DNA from: Certhia americana
Lineage: Eukaryota; Chordata; Aves; Passeriformes; Certhiidae
Reading direction: 5' to 3'
Length of the DNA: 64,000 nucleotides
Assembly: GCA_018697195.1 (NCBI GenBank)
Contig: CM031857.1
Location: 51,481,471-51,545,470, forward strand
In this document: one piece after another, positions 1 through 12,430 of the stretch
Layout: every line of letters starts with the position of its first letter
Numbering within the stretch: position 1 is the stretch's first letter
Notes under the pieces: generated by a model
What the model was told of the DNA's origin: nothing
Seen by the model: the letters and a program-made list of their open reading frames with translations, nothing else
Databases searched by the model: none
Made by a program: the position numbers and the translations under genes

Positions 1-1757
1 TTTTAAAGCATGTGCATATAGCAATATACATCTAATAGTAAACATTCTTATATTTAGAGTCGTGTTCACGTGATTGTTTTAAAGTCACTATGCCAGGAGA
101 AACAGTTGTAAGGAAGAATGAAGGTATTTATTTAGTGCTGATAGATTTCTCTATGAAGTTTTAATGTCTTGCCTTTTACTTCTCATGTTTACAAGTCTGT
201 CTTCAAAGACTTCTTTTCAAGAAGACTTAGTCAGTCCTTCATATTCTTCCCTAAAATCAAGGCCCTTTGTATAGATCTTCTATGAAGCATCTAAAAGTAA
301 GCCATAAAACTATGTTTCATGCACAAAAATCTTAGCCCTTATAATTATTTCCTTAGTGAAACTGTTTCTATACGTTACTATGGCAAAATGTCATCACTTA
401 GTCTATATCCACAGATTAAGATTCTGCACCTGCAGATAACACAAAGATGAACCTCAAGCACAAATTTCAATATGAGAAAAGATGCTATTGGAATGAAAAC
501 ACAACTGCTACCATTGCCCAAAGCCCTATTGTACATTTATAGGTCATGGGAGCACATGTACTCAATCTGTAAAACTGTAAAATTGCCTTGCATGGGGAAC
601 ACCTATCCCCATACACAATCAGCAGGATCTGCAAACAAAATGAAGCTTCAGAAGATCAAAAAATTTTAATTCTGAAAGATATTTCCTATAGACAACAAAG
701 GTTTAGGGCTTCATGCTTGCCTTTATTAATGTTTGAAAATTTACGTTGATACTGCACCTGAAGATATTTCCTGAAATCAAATGGTACTAAACCAGTGGAA
801 GATCGAGATTACCCCCCAAACACTATTATCATTTAATATTAATTTTTTTATTAATTGATACACTGCAAGATGAATCCACAAAGGTGACCAAGCATTGCAA
901 CACCTACTACTGGTAGAGCAATTACAGATGAATGCAGAAGCTTCTCTCCCAGCCTTTGATGCTGAACATCTTCTGCATGTACTCACGGCAAGTCACATAC
1001 AATTCTGCCATCACAAGCCAATTTACTGCCCTTATATTCTATACATTTTTCAGAAGAGCTGATCACAGGAGAAATAAAATTGTTTAAAAGTTGTCATCAT
1101 TCACCCGCAAATATTACTCAATAATATTTTAGAAGTTTTACATTCCAAGTTAATACAAATATAGACGTGCTTTAATACTTTGAATATTCAATGCCAATTC
1201 AATTACTGTCAACAGTTTAAACCAGAAAAAATACAAATAAGATTTGGTTCTCATTTGGACTAGTTTAAAAGCACTTTGACCTCTATGATATTATCATAGC
1301 TCAAATGTTTCTGTTATAAAAGAGAATCCATGTGGAAATATGCAAATGCTAATCAGTTCTAACATGAAGAGGTGATAATTAAATTTTAGCTGCACTTTCT
1401 TTTTATATTCCACCCAAGACACAAAAAGAACACAGGCAGAGAGTGGTCTTGATATGCTTTATGAAATGTCATAAAATGTGTTAATTACCTAGCAAATTCA
1501 GTTTCCAGAGTTGCTCTTGTCATGTGAACTGACAAGAACAGTATTCTTTATTTGAATACTGCCTTGACTTGTTCTGTGATTCCTTTTTGTTTTCATTAAC
1601 CAGAAAAGATCCTGAAACTGAAATTTTTGTATATTTCTTTTAAATATAAACTGACAAATTTTGATATTGTGTATTTTAAAGAAATACAAGTAAAGCTACA
1701 TCCTAGCAAATTTAAGACTTAGACCTTTATCCAAAAGTTTACAAGTAACATGTAAAA

Positions 1758-1797
1758 CTAAACCTCAACACTAAAACCTAAACCTCAACATTAAAAT
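1758..1797. repeat. Two-copy tandem duplication, period 20
   Basis: CTAAACCTCAACA occurs at 1758-1770 and 1778-1790, each followed by a TAAAA word. Confidence 0.8.
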
Positions 1798-4701
1798 TTT
1801 ATTCTGTGTGTTAGGAATTGACATAACCTTTAATAACAGGTAGTGATTTATTTCCATATGCATTCTGCTGACAAACACTTTACTGAGATCAAATCAGTAT
1901 TCCCATATTGAATCAAGTGTTATTTTTGAAAATTAAGCTAGTTATTATTCAGTCTGTAAAACAAAAGAAATCAATAGATATCTGTCTGCCAGAATATTGT
2001 ATTTGTTTTCAGGCAACAAAAAAGTATTTTTCTTTTCCTGTATCAGAGTTGGAAGTTTCTTCAGCTCAACAAAATTTCTTAGAATGATTGACTCGGTAGT
2101 AATAGAAATAATTGAGATCATTTAGCCACAAGTTTGCTGAATCTGCCAACTACATTTGTAAATGTCAAAATCTCCACAGTTAATACTGGCATGGCTGTAA
2201 TAATTTCAGTTGTGACACACCACAGGACTTTCTTTAGGTTTATGTTTGTGGGTTTTATACATCAGTCAATAAGATGACTCCACATCACACAGTTTCATAA
2301 ATCTCAGCCTTTTGAAAGAGCTCTAAAGTATCATGAGACATAAAAGTACTTCCAGAGTGCACCACAAAGCAGACATCTCAGTATTAAAGTGATGATGACA
2401 CCAAATTGTCCCTCTTCAGTACCCCTTGCATGAGGAGGAGTCTGTGTCTGGGTGGATGCATTTGTGATTTGCAGGAAATCTAAAGTCTCTTCCAAATCCT
2501 GCACGGCTGTCAACAGTAAGAGAAGGCTGAACAGGAAGGTGAGGAAAGTTCTTCATGTCATGCTTGCAAAATGGTTTAATCATGTCAAGATGTGCTAGGC
2601 AGGGCTTGGCTGCATAGGGTGGGTTAGGTCAGCTCTTTGGTGCTATCCTGAGCCTGTGCAGTCTGTGTCAACAACCATCAATTCAGAGCCAGGGCTTCAT
2701 GTCAGGAAACAAAATTTTTTTAAGGTTTTTAAACCAAAAATCTTTCCTACTTCTTCCCATGCATTACTTCATTACCTGGAAATCTCTCATTCATATCTTT
2801 ATTTATATTAAAGATAAGTTTCCCTTCTTTGAATAGTGACAGATTTGTTTAAATATTCTAGTGCTGTTGTTCATTAGACAGTAAATATTGTCTGAGATGA
2901 GCTAATGTTGCTTAACAAGCAAGAAATCTGAACAAGCCTGTCTATCTGCATTGCAACCATCCAATTTAAATGTATATCTCACTTTAAACATATTATTTCA
3001 AGGGCTGTTTCAGTGCCTTTCTGGCTATTTAATTCAGATGGAATTTACGATGTAATTTTTTAAAACTGTGTTCTCCTGTTTAACGTGTTTACTACAGCGA
3101 AACTGATTTTTACCTTTGGGGAGGACCAACATGTGTGTTATATGTTGGCATAAGACATTGAAGACAACCCTGTAAACAAGTTGAAATCTGCTTAATGCAG
3201 CTCTCCATGCTGCAAGGGAGAAGTCTGGCATCTAAATTCTAATCTAATCTTGTGTAATTTCACTATTCAAGGAATGTAACCAAAATTTTTGCCTTCCTAA
3301 GAAAACTCTGCCAGATTGAGAAGGACTTAATCAGTGAAATAAAACACAGGAATTTTACCATGTTATCAATAAATTAATTTGGAAAACTTCTTAGATATGA
3401 ACCTTCTACAAGCCTTGGAATTTTTTTAGAGTTCTAAAGCATTGATTTAATTCATTATTGGTAAAATGTTTTCAACTTATCTTTTCTATATTCAGGTCTT
3501 GATATGTCTCTTATAGAATGACATAGAATATACCTGAACTTTCAGGACTAATTCAGGTCATTCTTTTCACTGCTTTGTGTTTATTCCTGCATACTTAAGC
3601 TTCACCTAAATAAATATGTTTCTGACTGGTTTAGAAATTGAAGGTAAGGAGTTTAATCTAGTTTGCTAAACTTGACAGAGCAGAGAGAGATTATTGTTAT
3701 TTATCAAGAGAGAGAATCTGCCTCTTTTGCAGTGTATGATGGTAGGCAATTTCTGGTCTGTCTTTGCTGCAGCTCAGAGCTATTGCTGATATGAAAAGTA
3801 CAATACTTTGGGGTACCTTTCATGCTTTGTCTTTTTATCTTTTACAGGCTGCTCAGTCTCTGCACAGAAGAGTAAGAGAGAATATCTTTAAAATGTTTAT
3901 GATGAGACTCTATTAAGTTCAAGGATACTGGGAAAAAGAAGGGGATTTAAAAGAGAATGCTTTCCTGTGTTTATTTCCAGCATGCTGAGAAGAGTTTATT
4001 CAGAATTAAATGTCCATACTGTGACTCTCTTGAAAACAGTGAAAGCTCAGAAGTAGAAGACTGCAACTGAGTTAAAGTACCTTAAAAACACAAGGCAAAC
4101 TGTTTATAATTAATGAAAAATCCAATGTTTCTTGACAATAAAAGCCAAAGGATGTGTTAGAATATTGAAAATACCAAGTCAAGTATTAGAAGGTGGGTTT
4201 TATTTCATTCCAATGTTCAGTTGCATAGAGTGCTGTAGTCTTACAGCCAGGAAGCCTGTTACAGAGATGACAGGAACAAAATGCTTAGCTGGAGGAGTGG
4301 AGATTCCTGAGAGATTGGTTGGTTACAAAGTGAGAGAGAATTAATAGCAACTTGTACTTACAATTCCTATTCTGCAGCAGTTTTTCTTCTAGAGCACAAA
4401 TTACCCCACAGATTTCTTTCCCTTATTGTGAAAATATTTTGTGAGAATCAGTCTGCTGCTCTACACAATCACGTGCTCAGGGGATACCGTTTCCTCCAAC
4501 AGTTAAGGTGCCATATGTTCTAACTCTTCTGATATTCACAGATGATATGTCAAGACTGTGCAAGAGCTACTGGGCAAGCCAACCTGACTGTGTGCATAAT
4601 TACTTACTCTGCTTAAGTGGCATTTCTAGCCATCTTGTTGTTGTCTCGTGCTACCATACAACAAGTACATGAGTAAATAAAAATTACTAATTGTCTATAA
4701 A

Positions 4702-4729
4702 TTGAGATAAATTTATAAATTTGTCTCAA
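4702..4729. repeat. 12-base inverted repeat with TATA loop
   Basis: TTGAGATAAATT and AATTTGTCTCAA pair at 11 of 12 positions. The twelfth is a possible U-G wobble in a plus-strand RNA. It is AT-rich and may be chance. Confidence 0.55.
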
Positions 4730-6336
4730 ATTGACAGCGATTATATAAAGTCAAAGATGGAGAAACTCTTCAGTTGTCAATAAACAGATACAAAAGGATC
4801 AAATCCATGCATTAGTATCTAAGATAAAGAGGGATAATAACCTGATTTTTAATGTGATCATGTTAAATAATTTTGGCTCAAGGACTGAAGCAATCTGTGG
4901 GGAAGGAAAACAACAGCAATACAGTTGCAGTTCAATATTTTTAGGAAAGTGAGAACTTGTGGATGATATTTGAAATGACAAATAGCTTCCTAAAAACAGT
5001 GAGGATAATGTTTTTTCTGGATATAGAATAATGAATTAAAGCCTGAACTGTAGGCCTAACTTAATAAAAACAGAACTTTTTTTCTGTGACAGATGTATTG
5101 CAATAAAAGGAAAATGAATAGATATGATAAAAATCTATGCTATTTTAGGGTACTGCTTTTATTTGTGAAACAATGATCATAAAGTAGTCAATCTGGATTG
5201 CAGGATGTTGTTGGGACATAGGACTAGCTGAGTAATCAACATAAAATGGAGAGTCTGATTCCTTTCTATTGCCTGCATATTTCTTCCATCTGTGGACCAT
5301 AATATAAATTGCTGAAGCATACTCAACTTCTCTACATAATGTTCAGCAATAAAAGTTCTTGAGCACTCATAAAAATGTAAATCCTTATACTATATCAAAA
5401 TCCCCAGCCAGTCTGGAAAACACAACCTTTATGAAATAAACTGACAACATGAAAAAAAAATTCATTTAGTATGGTGAAATACAGTGAATCCCAGCTGCTA
5501 AACTGCTACGTCATCCAATCTCTTCTTATATGAACAGAATAATGCAAATTATTCGACTGAAAAAATATGCCAAAATTATACAGTGGTCTGAAAACCCTTT
5601 CAGTCTTTAACCCATTGTTTCCTTGCAAACACTTTTTGACTCCCGTAACTTCAGCACAAGAATAACTGCCATTCAAGAAAATATCCATACTCAACACCTG
5701 ACTAAATGCTGAAATACCCCATCTGAATTTACTTAGGAAACAATTGCCTACCAAATAAACAGGAGGTCCAGAGAGAACGCTTTGCTATAGTTTTCCAAAA
5801 GTGATTTGCAAAGAGTCCAAAATCCAGCCTTGTAATACTTTTTCCTTATAGCCTGTGACATATCCTACAAATCACGTCACAGTTTCCCAGTGTTTCTCTC
5901 AATGTAGTAATCTAGAGCACAGGGCTTTATATTTCTGAGACAAATTCAACGTCCACCCTATGTTTACAAATAATCATGTGAACCAGTAAAGTTTTTCAGT
6001 GATGTTTCTATGGGCTTGGAATTTCTGATGAGGCTGACCTCTAGCTAAAGGATTTGGGAGCAACAGGATGGTGCTTGCTACCTGCATGAGGCATCCTAAC
6101 TACAATAATGTTAGTGAACTTGATTCCTTACCCAGCCAATGGAGAAGGCATGTGAGAACGTCTTTATTTAGATTCAAAAAGATAAATGCTGTGATTATTT
6201 ACCTGGGCCTTGCAGGGTCAAACACAGAAGGAGACCACTTGTTTATTTTTTAACATTTATTTTGCACCTGTTTATAAATATGCCCAGCAGAGGGAAGTGT
6301 CTCTCTGTGTTTTGAACTCTGACCAAGTAGGGGCAG

Positions 6337-6365
6337 CCTGAGCTGACACCCCTGAGCTGACATCC
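6337..6365. repeat. Two-copy tandem duplication, period 14
   Basis: CCTGAGCTGACA is repeated head to tail, within a locally GC-richer stretch that also holds related TGAGCCC words to about 6400. Confidence 0.7.
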
Positions 6366-6574
6366 AGATCAGGAGTAGCCCTTGAGCCCCTGAGCCCTTG
6401 TACCACTGAAGTGAATTTATTTTAGGAAAGCTGAAATAGTTTCTGTATTCTGTGTTTCCCCATGCTCTGCAATGGGGCACTGTGGAGAAAGGACACTGGT
6501 TATATTATTTGAGGTTCACATGCGCCATATTCAAAATGACACAAAATAGCACAATGAAAATACTTTCTAGAGAG

Positions 6575-6593
6575 AAAAAAAAAAAAAAAAAAA
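6575..6593. repeat. 19-base A run
   Basis: An uninterrupted homopolymer. No gene-like sequence or target-site duplication is recognised beside it. Confidence 0.95.
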
Positions 6594-7007
6594 GAGATTA
6601 TAAATCAAGTATTAAATCTGATGGCTACAGCATGTTTTAAGCAGCTAACCTAAAGAGTTGCATAAGAGGAAGAGAAAAGAACTAAAACATCTGGTTTGTT
6701 GTCCAAGACAGCTTTCTGTCTTGGGGATGAGAGGGAGACAGACAGCTCCTTGATAGGCAGATGGGGGTCTACAAATCAGTGCTGATGACAGGAGGTGAGG
6801 GAGGCAATCCCTCAGCCTGCTCTCCACATTTCCAGGAGGATCAGAGCAACAACAAATTTCAGCAACTGAGATAAAGGAGGGCTCTGCAGTAGTACTGGAG
6901 AAACAAGGAGCACATCACATTGCAAGTTTGTCATGCCAGTATTTGTAGAGCCTTAAGAAAGAGGTATGCTGATCTCAATCAAAGATTTTTGCTACCTCTT
7001 CTAGCTT

Positions 7008-7118
7008 CACACACACACCCCCCCACACACACACAGAGGCAAAAAACCCACCCAAAGTTCAAAAAAAACAACAACCCTACCACCAAACACACCAAAAAAA
7101 CCATGAAAAAACCCTCCA
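7008..7118. repeat. (CA)n run and A/C-rich low-complexity tract
   Basis: CA units are interrupted by a C run up to about 7035. About 80 bases of mostly A and C with few G or T follow. The 91-codon frame across it is a low-complexity artefact. Confidence 0.9.
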
Positions 7119-10100
7119 GGTTTAGATTTAAGAGGGATTCAGAAGAAGAAGTACTGCTTACTGGACAGTTAAGCTTTGTTCCTGCTACAGCTTAGCAGGG
7201 AACCTGCTGTGAAGGTTGAACTATGCTTTCTCTAGCTTAGTTCTAGTGTTACATGTGATTTAGACTAGAAAAAAATCTGAATGGCTGATGTAGACAGAGG
7301 AATCTTCCTTGCTTCCATGCATACAGAAATGTCCTATGATTGAAAGTCAGCTTCCCAAAGCAGATCCTAATCACTGTGAGTAAATGGCTGAGAATTACAG
7401 ATTCTTCCAGCATTTTGACTGATCATAACTTCACCCTTTTTCTGATCTTGGTGACAAAACAAAGGGCAGTATTATAGAACCACATTTGCTACCCAAAGTC
7501 AATCTTTTCAAGATCAAAATGTTTATTTCTCATAAAAATTCCTACACATTGTATGGATTCTGCACTGGTGACCTTTTCTTATCACCGTATAATAGCAACA
7601 CTATCTTTCTGTTAGTCACACACTTCCTTGCTTCAAAGGAATGGAGATTTTTTTTGCACTTAACTTGAAGGGGGGTGGTATTTTAAAATCCCATGCCTGT
7701 ATGAACAATTAATTAACAGCTCTTAGGATATGGTCAAGTTATGAACGATGTTTTTTGAGCCTCAGTTCTTCAAAAGAGATCAGCAGCAAACTGAGGCTTA
7801 AATTGTCACTCACCAAATAGATAATGACACTTTTTCAAGACTCTGTCATTTGATCACTGGTCCCTGCATTAGTTCTCTTAAGTGCTTCTTTGGCCAAGTG
7901 TCAGGTTTAGCAAACACTGTGTAATTTGAATCTTCCAAGTAGATTGTACAGGAATGCACACCAACTTATCAGTGCTTGGGAGAAACAAGGAGGAAAAAAC
8001 CTTGACAGTGTTGGATTTCAGGCACATATTACTGTCACTAACACTGTCTTTGTTCTGTGGATGAAGGGTATTTACACAGACTGTATCTGGGTTTTGATGG
8101 TTTATCACAGCTAGATCTCACTGTTCCATTTCTTTTGATTGAATGTGTGCTTTTCCATCTGAAGAGCTGTATTCCAGAAATTTCAAATGTTTTGCTTCAC
8201 CTCTATTTATAGAGACTTTTACTAGATCTCAAAGGAGGTCGTGTCTCAGGGAAAAGGACCGTCAGAGAGGATGAGATCCAGAGATAGGAGATTAATAGAG
8301 GAGAGCTTCTAAAGTGGTCCTATGTGTGTTTCAGACAGAAATCAGAGTATCTACCTTGGAGTAACTCAGCTCTTCTGTTTGTGATTTAAACAAGCCTTTT
8401 CAAAAAGCTACACCTAAGGTGGCATAAACAGACCAGACCTACAGGATCTGGCAAACTTAGTGTATCTGCAAAAGAGGAATGCATTAAGCAGCCATTATTC
8501 AGGACACCACAAGAAAACATGGACCACTTAATAGTTAGGAACAATGTACAGGAAAGGCCACTGATACTTGCCTCTGTACAGTCATGATCCAAGATTTTAC
8601 TGCCAGTGCAGACTAGAACATTGCACAAAATGATCTCTTCCTGCTGCACAGCATAATCTTTGTCACAGACAATGATTTTAATCATTTTACCAGAGATTTG
8701 GAACAGCCTGCAGGTGCTCTTGCCCTTAAGAAATCTCACTCCTAGGAAAAGACAGCCATCCCCTCTAGGTGGTTTGATTATTTTCCCCTAACAGATTCAT
8801 ACAGAAATATAGAGAAGATTTCTCCAATGACTGTAATAAAAATATATTTTGCAATTGAAGGATTTTATTTTTAAATTTGCCTAAAGCTCTAATGGCAGAT
8901 GTGAATCTTCCATTTATATTTGAGACTCTACTTAACATATTCTCTGTTTCCTGGAATATTTTCAGTAAAGCAAAATACAGAGTGTGGACCATAGTTTTCA
9001 GGTTTTTTCAGTCCATGCCGAACACGAAGCCATAAGCCTGCACCTGGCTGCTACAGAGGTGAAATGTCAGGAATTTTCTTCATGAGAAGCCCTGTGACAG
9101 AGTGCAGCTGCTGTGTGTGATCACCAGGAGGCCTAACTTCACACAAGTGGCCTCATCAGAACACAATAGAAACAATTTTCATCTGAAACAAATCATTTGC
9201 TTGGAAAAAGAGTATTGATTCTGAAGACACAGCATCAAACACAGCACTATTTTCTCTTTAATTCTTCTTTAAAAATTCCCTTGCTCACAGACTCTATGAT
9301 TAAATAGATCCTCAAAAGATTGTTCCTCTCTAAGTGCTTCTAGTGTTCCTGAGATTCATAGCTTGTCTTTCTGTGAGCTAGCTCAGAGAAGCATATTGTC
9401 ACAAAGTTGCACTCCAGTTTGAACTGGAAGTAGTGAAGCTGCTCTTCTGGGGGAGAAGTGAGTCTTCTGTGAGCAAGAGGAAAGAGGAGGCTTAGTTGGT
9501 CTGCAGCCATAGGCACTGTGTTACCAGGACACAGATTTTCACAGCAAAGAGAGCAGCCTAATCAGGTCCTGAAAGCTGAATCCAACACCAGTGGAAAGCA
9601 CTGCGTCACATTCCCTACTGCAGTAGTTAGATACTGCTGGAAGGTGGGATAACTTGGTGTTTTCTGCATCTTACACATTCTGGGCCAAAAAAAATTAACA
9701 AGAGAGTGCAGGAAGCCATATTTCAGAGGTCTTCAGGGTCTGGGAATCAGTCCAGGTACATAAACCTTGAAATCTGCCTTTTCACATTATATAAGAAAGG
9801 TGAGATTTTTTTTTTTTCCCTTTTAGACTTTCATTCAGTAACCCAGAAGTTTTCAACTATGTATTTTCAACTACGTGTATCTTTGCTATAAATAATTGCT
9901 CATCCATGGAACACAAGACAAACTCAGTACTTTGCTTTTGTTGTAAGGTGTCTCCATGTAACTTCCTTTTATCTGCACTCATATCAGAAGGGGACAAAGG
10001 GTTTTGCAGACCTGTATTGTTGGAACAGGGGAATCTACACTGTATTTAGTTCTACCCTTGCAAACGGTGTACTGGAGATGAGAATCAATGGTTTGGCTAG

Positions 10101-10870
10101 GCCATTAGAAGCAGATGCAGAATTCTTCTGTCTCACTTACCCTGGAATACTTGTGCCAGTGACAGACATTGGCAGCCAGCAGTGTGGAGGAAGCTCATCC
10201 CAAACTGGAGTTTATGCCATTTCTCTGGCGTATAACACTCCTCTCTTTTGTGCATGCATATTCATTGCTACCCAATTCTCCACTTCTTTTCTAATCCTAG
10301 ACCTTAAGAAAAAAGCCCTGCTAAGTCTGGAAATGTCAGACTGCACTAGCTTCTTTTGAAGTCTGAAGATGGAAACCATGTTGTTGCTGCAAGAAGCTGT
10401 CCACACATCCCTGCTGACTTCTTTCTGTTAAAATTAATGATGATGCTGCCATGCAGTGAACTGGACCAGATCACTGCTCTGGTTAAAAAAGACCCAGAGA
10501 GGAAAGAAAACACTAAGACATCCAGTGACTAAGTCCAAATGTGACATGAGGTAAGGTCACAATTTTATCACCAGGATTATCAAGTTGTTGCTAAATATCC
10601 AGGTGCAACAATCCTCCTTAGTCATGTGTGGGTGCATTCCCTGTACTTATTTGCCTTCAGGACTTGCAGCAAACCATGGCTTTTTCTCAAAAACACCTTG
10701 TTTAATTAAGTATGGAAGTACCAGCTTCTCTGAAAATGCTAAGGTGAGACCCTTTTGTACCACTGCAAGGTGCACCTGACCTTGAATCAGTTCAGCATAA
10801 TAACATATATTGAATTGCTACTAAAAGCCACTTAAAGAATTTAGTGCTTTTCCTTTCATCTAAATTCAAC

Positions 10871-10900
10871 TTTTTTTTTTTCTTCTTTTTTTTTTTTTTT
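10871..10900. repeat. T-rich tract (two T runs joined by TCTTC-type spacer)
   Basis: A homopyrimidine tract of 30 bases with two C interruptions, at the left edge of a very AT-rich stretch that continues to about 11240. Confidence 0.9.
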
Positions 10901-11295
10901 AAGGTAGAATTTTATAAATATGGGCACGGCAAATATTTCATTGTAAAATTATCTAAAAATGTAAAATAAATGCTTTACAGAACTTTATGTGTCATTTATA
11001 TTAATGTTTTGCCAAGATTTTATTTTGGTTTCAGCCTGCATTTAATTCAAGATATACACTACATTACACTAGATATGTGACTTTGTTTTAATTATTCATA
11101 CTTTACATACACAGTAATGCCCAAGCTATTCATTGTTTTAGAGCTATAGTCAAAATGAGTTACTCTTTGATTATTGATGTTTCTAGCAGAATTATTCAGT
11201 CACCACATTAAATTGACAAGAATGTTCATTATTTGACAGAAAACAGGTGAGATCCAATATCATTACTGTAGCTGTCAAGCACTGCCATAACCTTT

Positions 11296-11358
11296 CATGT
11301 AATCCATTCTATTTTGGGGCAACCCACCATGTAATCCATTCCATCTTTGGGCAAAAAC
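11296..11358. repeat. Imperfect tandem duplication, period 32
   Basis: CATGTAATCCATTC starts at 11296 and again at 11328. The rest of the unit (ATTTTGGGGCAA versus ATCTTTGGGCAA) is also recognisable, so this is a local duplication. Confidence 0.8.
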
Positions 11359-12430
11359 TGCTAGGAGAGAAGGACACTAGCTGCAAACTTTCCCAGTTTT
11401 TTATAATCAATTTTCCATATGTTTATATTCCTTTTTCTGTCAAAGCATATACCATTTTTAAAAAGTTATTGCTTCCTTCAAAAGACTGTAATTCTGAGGC
11501 ATCATCCTGCATTCCTCAGATATTAGAAGCAGAGGAATAGTGAAAGGCTTATTTCCTTTGTGACCATGGGATTTGCAGACTGAAACAGGCCTTGACATGA
11601 GAGCAACAATGGTTGCTCTCCTAATGCCATATTAAAGTGCAATGTAAAGCCTGTTTGATCCCTGGTTAAACCCAGTTTTGAAAGGTTTGTTCCTCTGTAA
11701 TAAAGAGTTGTTTCATTTGTTGTTCCTTTCCACTTGATATTTTATGTTTTGGAAATGTGAGAGCACTTTAGATTGGGATCTGAGGCTGGGTTTATGCTCT
11801 TGTGATGGAAGTGACCTGTTCCATCTGATTTGTATAACTAACAATTGCTCTTGAGATGCTGCCCTACCCTATGCTACCAATATCCACCCTTAGGGTGTTT
11901 TTTCCTCACTAGTCCATAAAAATGATCAATATTTTTTCATGGGTTTCAAGGCATGTTCTCATCCATGTGGCACAGCCATAATGTCTAGAGAAATGTTAAA
12001 TTAGATTGCAAACTTTGGATTATAGCAAAATAGCACATAAAGCACATAAGACCAGAGGCAGAGATATATGGGTACCTAAATTTACATTGAGCTCATGGGA
12101 ATTCAGGTGTAAAAAGCCTAAATATATTAGATAATTAGGTTAAAAAAATTTAAATTTGTCATGGTACTGAAATAGACCCTTTCTCTTGGATATACGAGCA
12201 GCAACACTCTCCCAGTTCTCTTTCTGTAAGAGATTTTTCTCACAGACTTGTAGGTCCTCTTTCTTCTATTCCTTTGTTCCTTCTTCAAATGTGCCTGCCT
12301 CAGATTCAACTCAAATCTCAAATGGCTATTATATTTTAGATTTGATTTTGTCGTTAAATCTCTGAAAAAATATCTTGTGATTTCTCCTGTCTTAATTTTT
12401 TTATCTCTTCCAAAATAATTCCTCACTTGA

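Larger units (their letters stand above)
1..6240. other. Gene desert, block 1
   Basis: AT-rich DNA with only short frames (at most 82 codons) that resemble nothing known. It holds the period-20 duplication at 1758 and the weak hairpin at 4702. I see nothing else in it. Confidence 0.7.
6241..12430. other. Gene desert, block 2
   Basis: Intergenic DNA with the 14-base duplication, the A run, the CA/AC-rich tract, the T-rich tract at 10.87 kb and the 32-base duplication at 11.3 kb. From 10800 to 11240 it is very AT-rich. Frames reach 117 codons (minus 8386-8739) but show no domain. Confidence 0.65.
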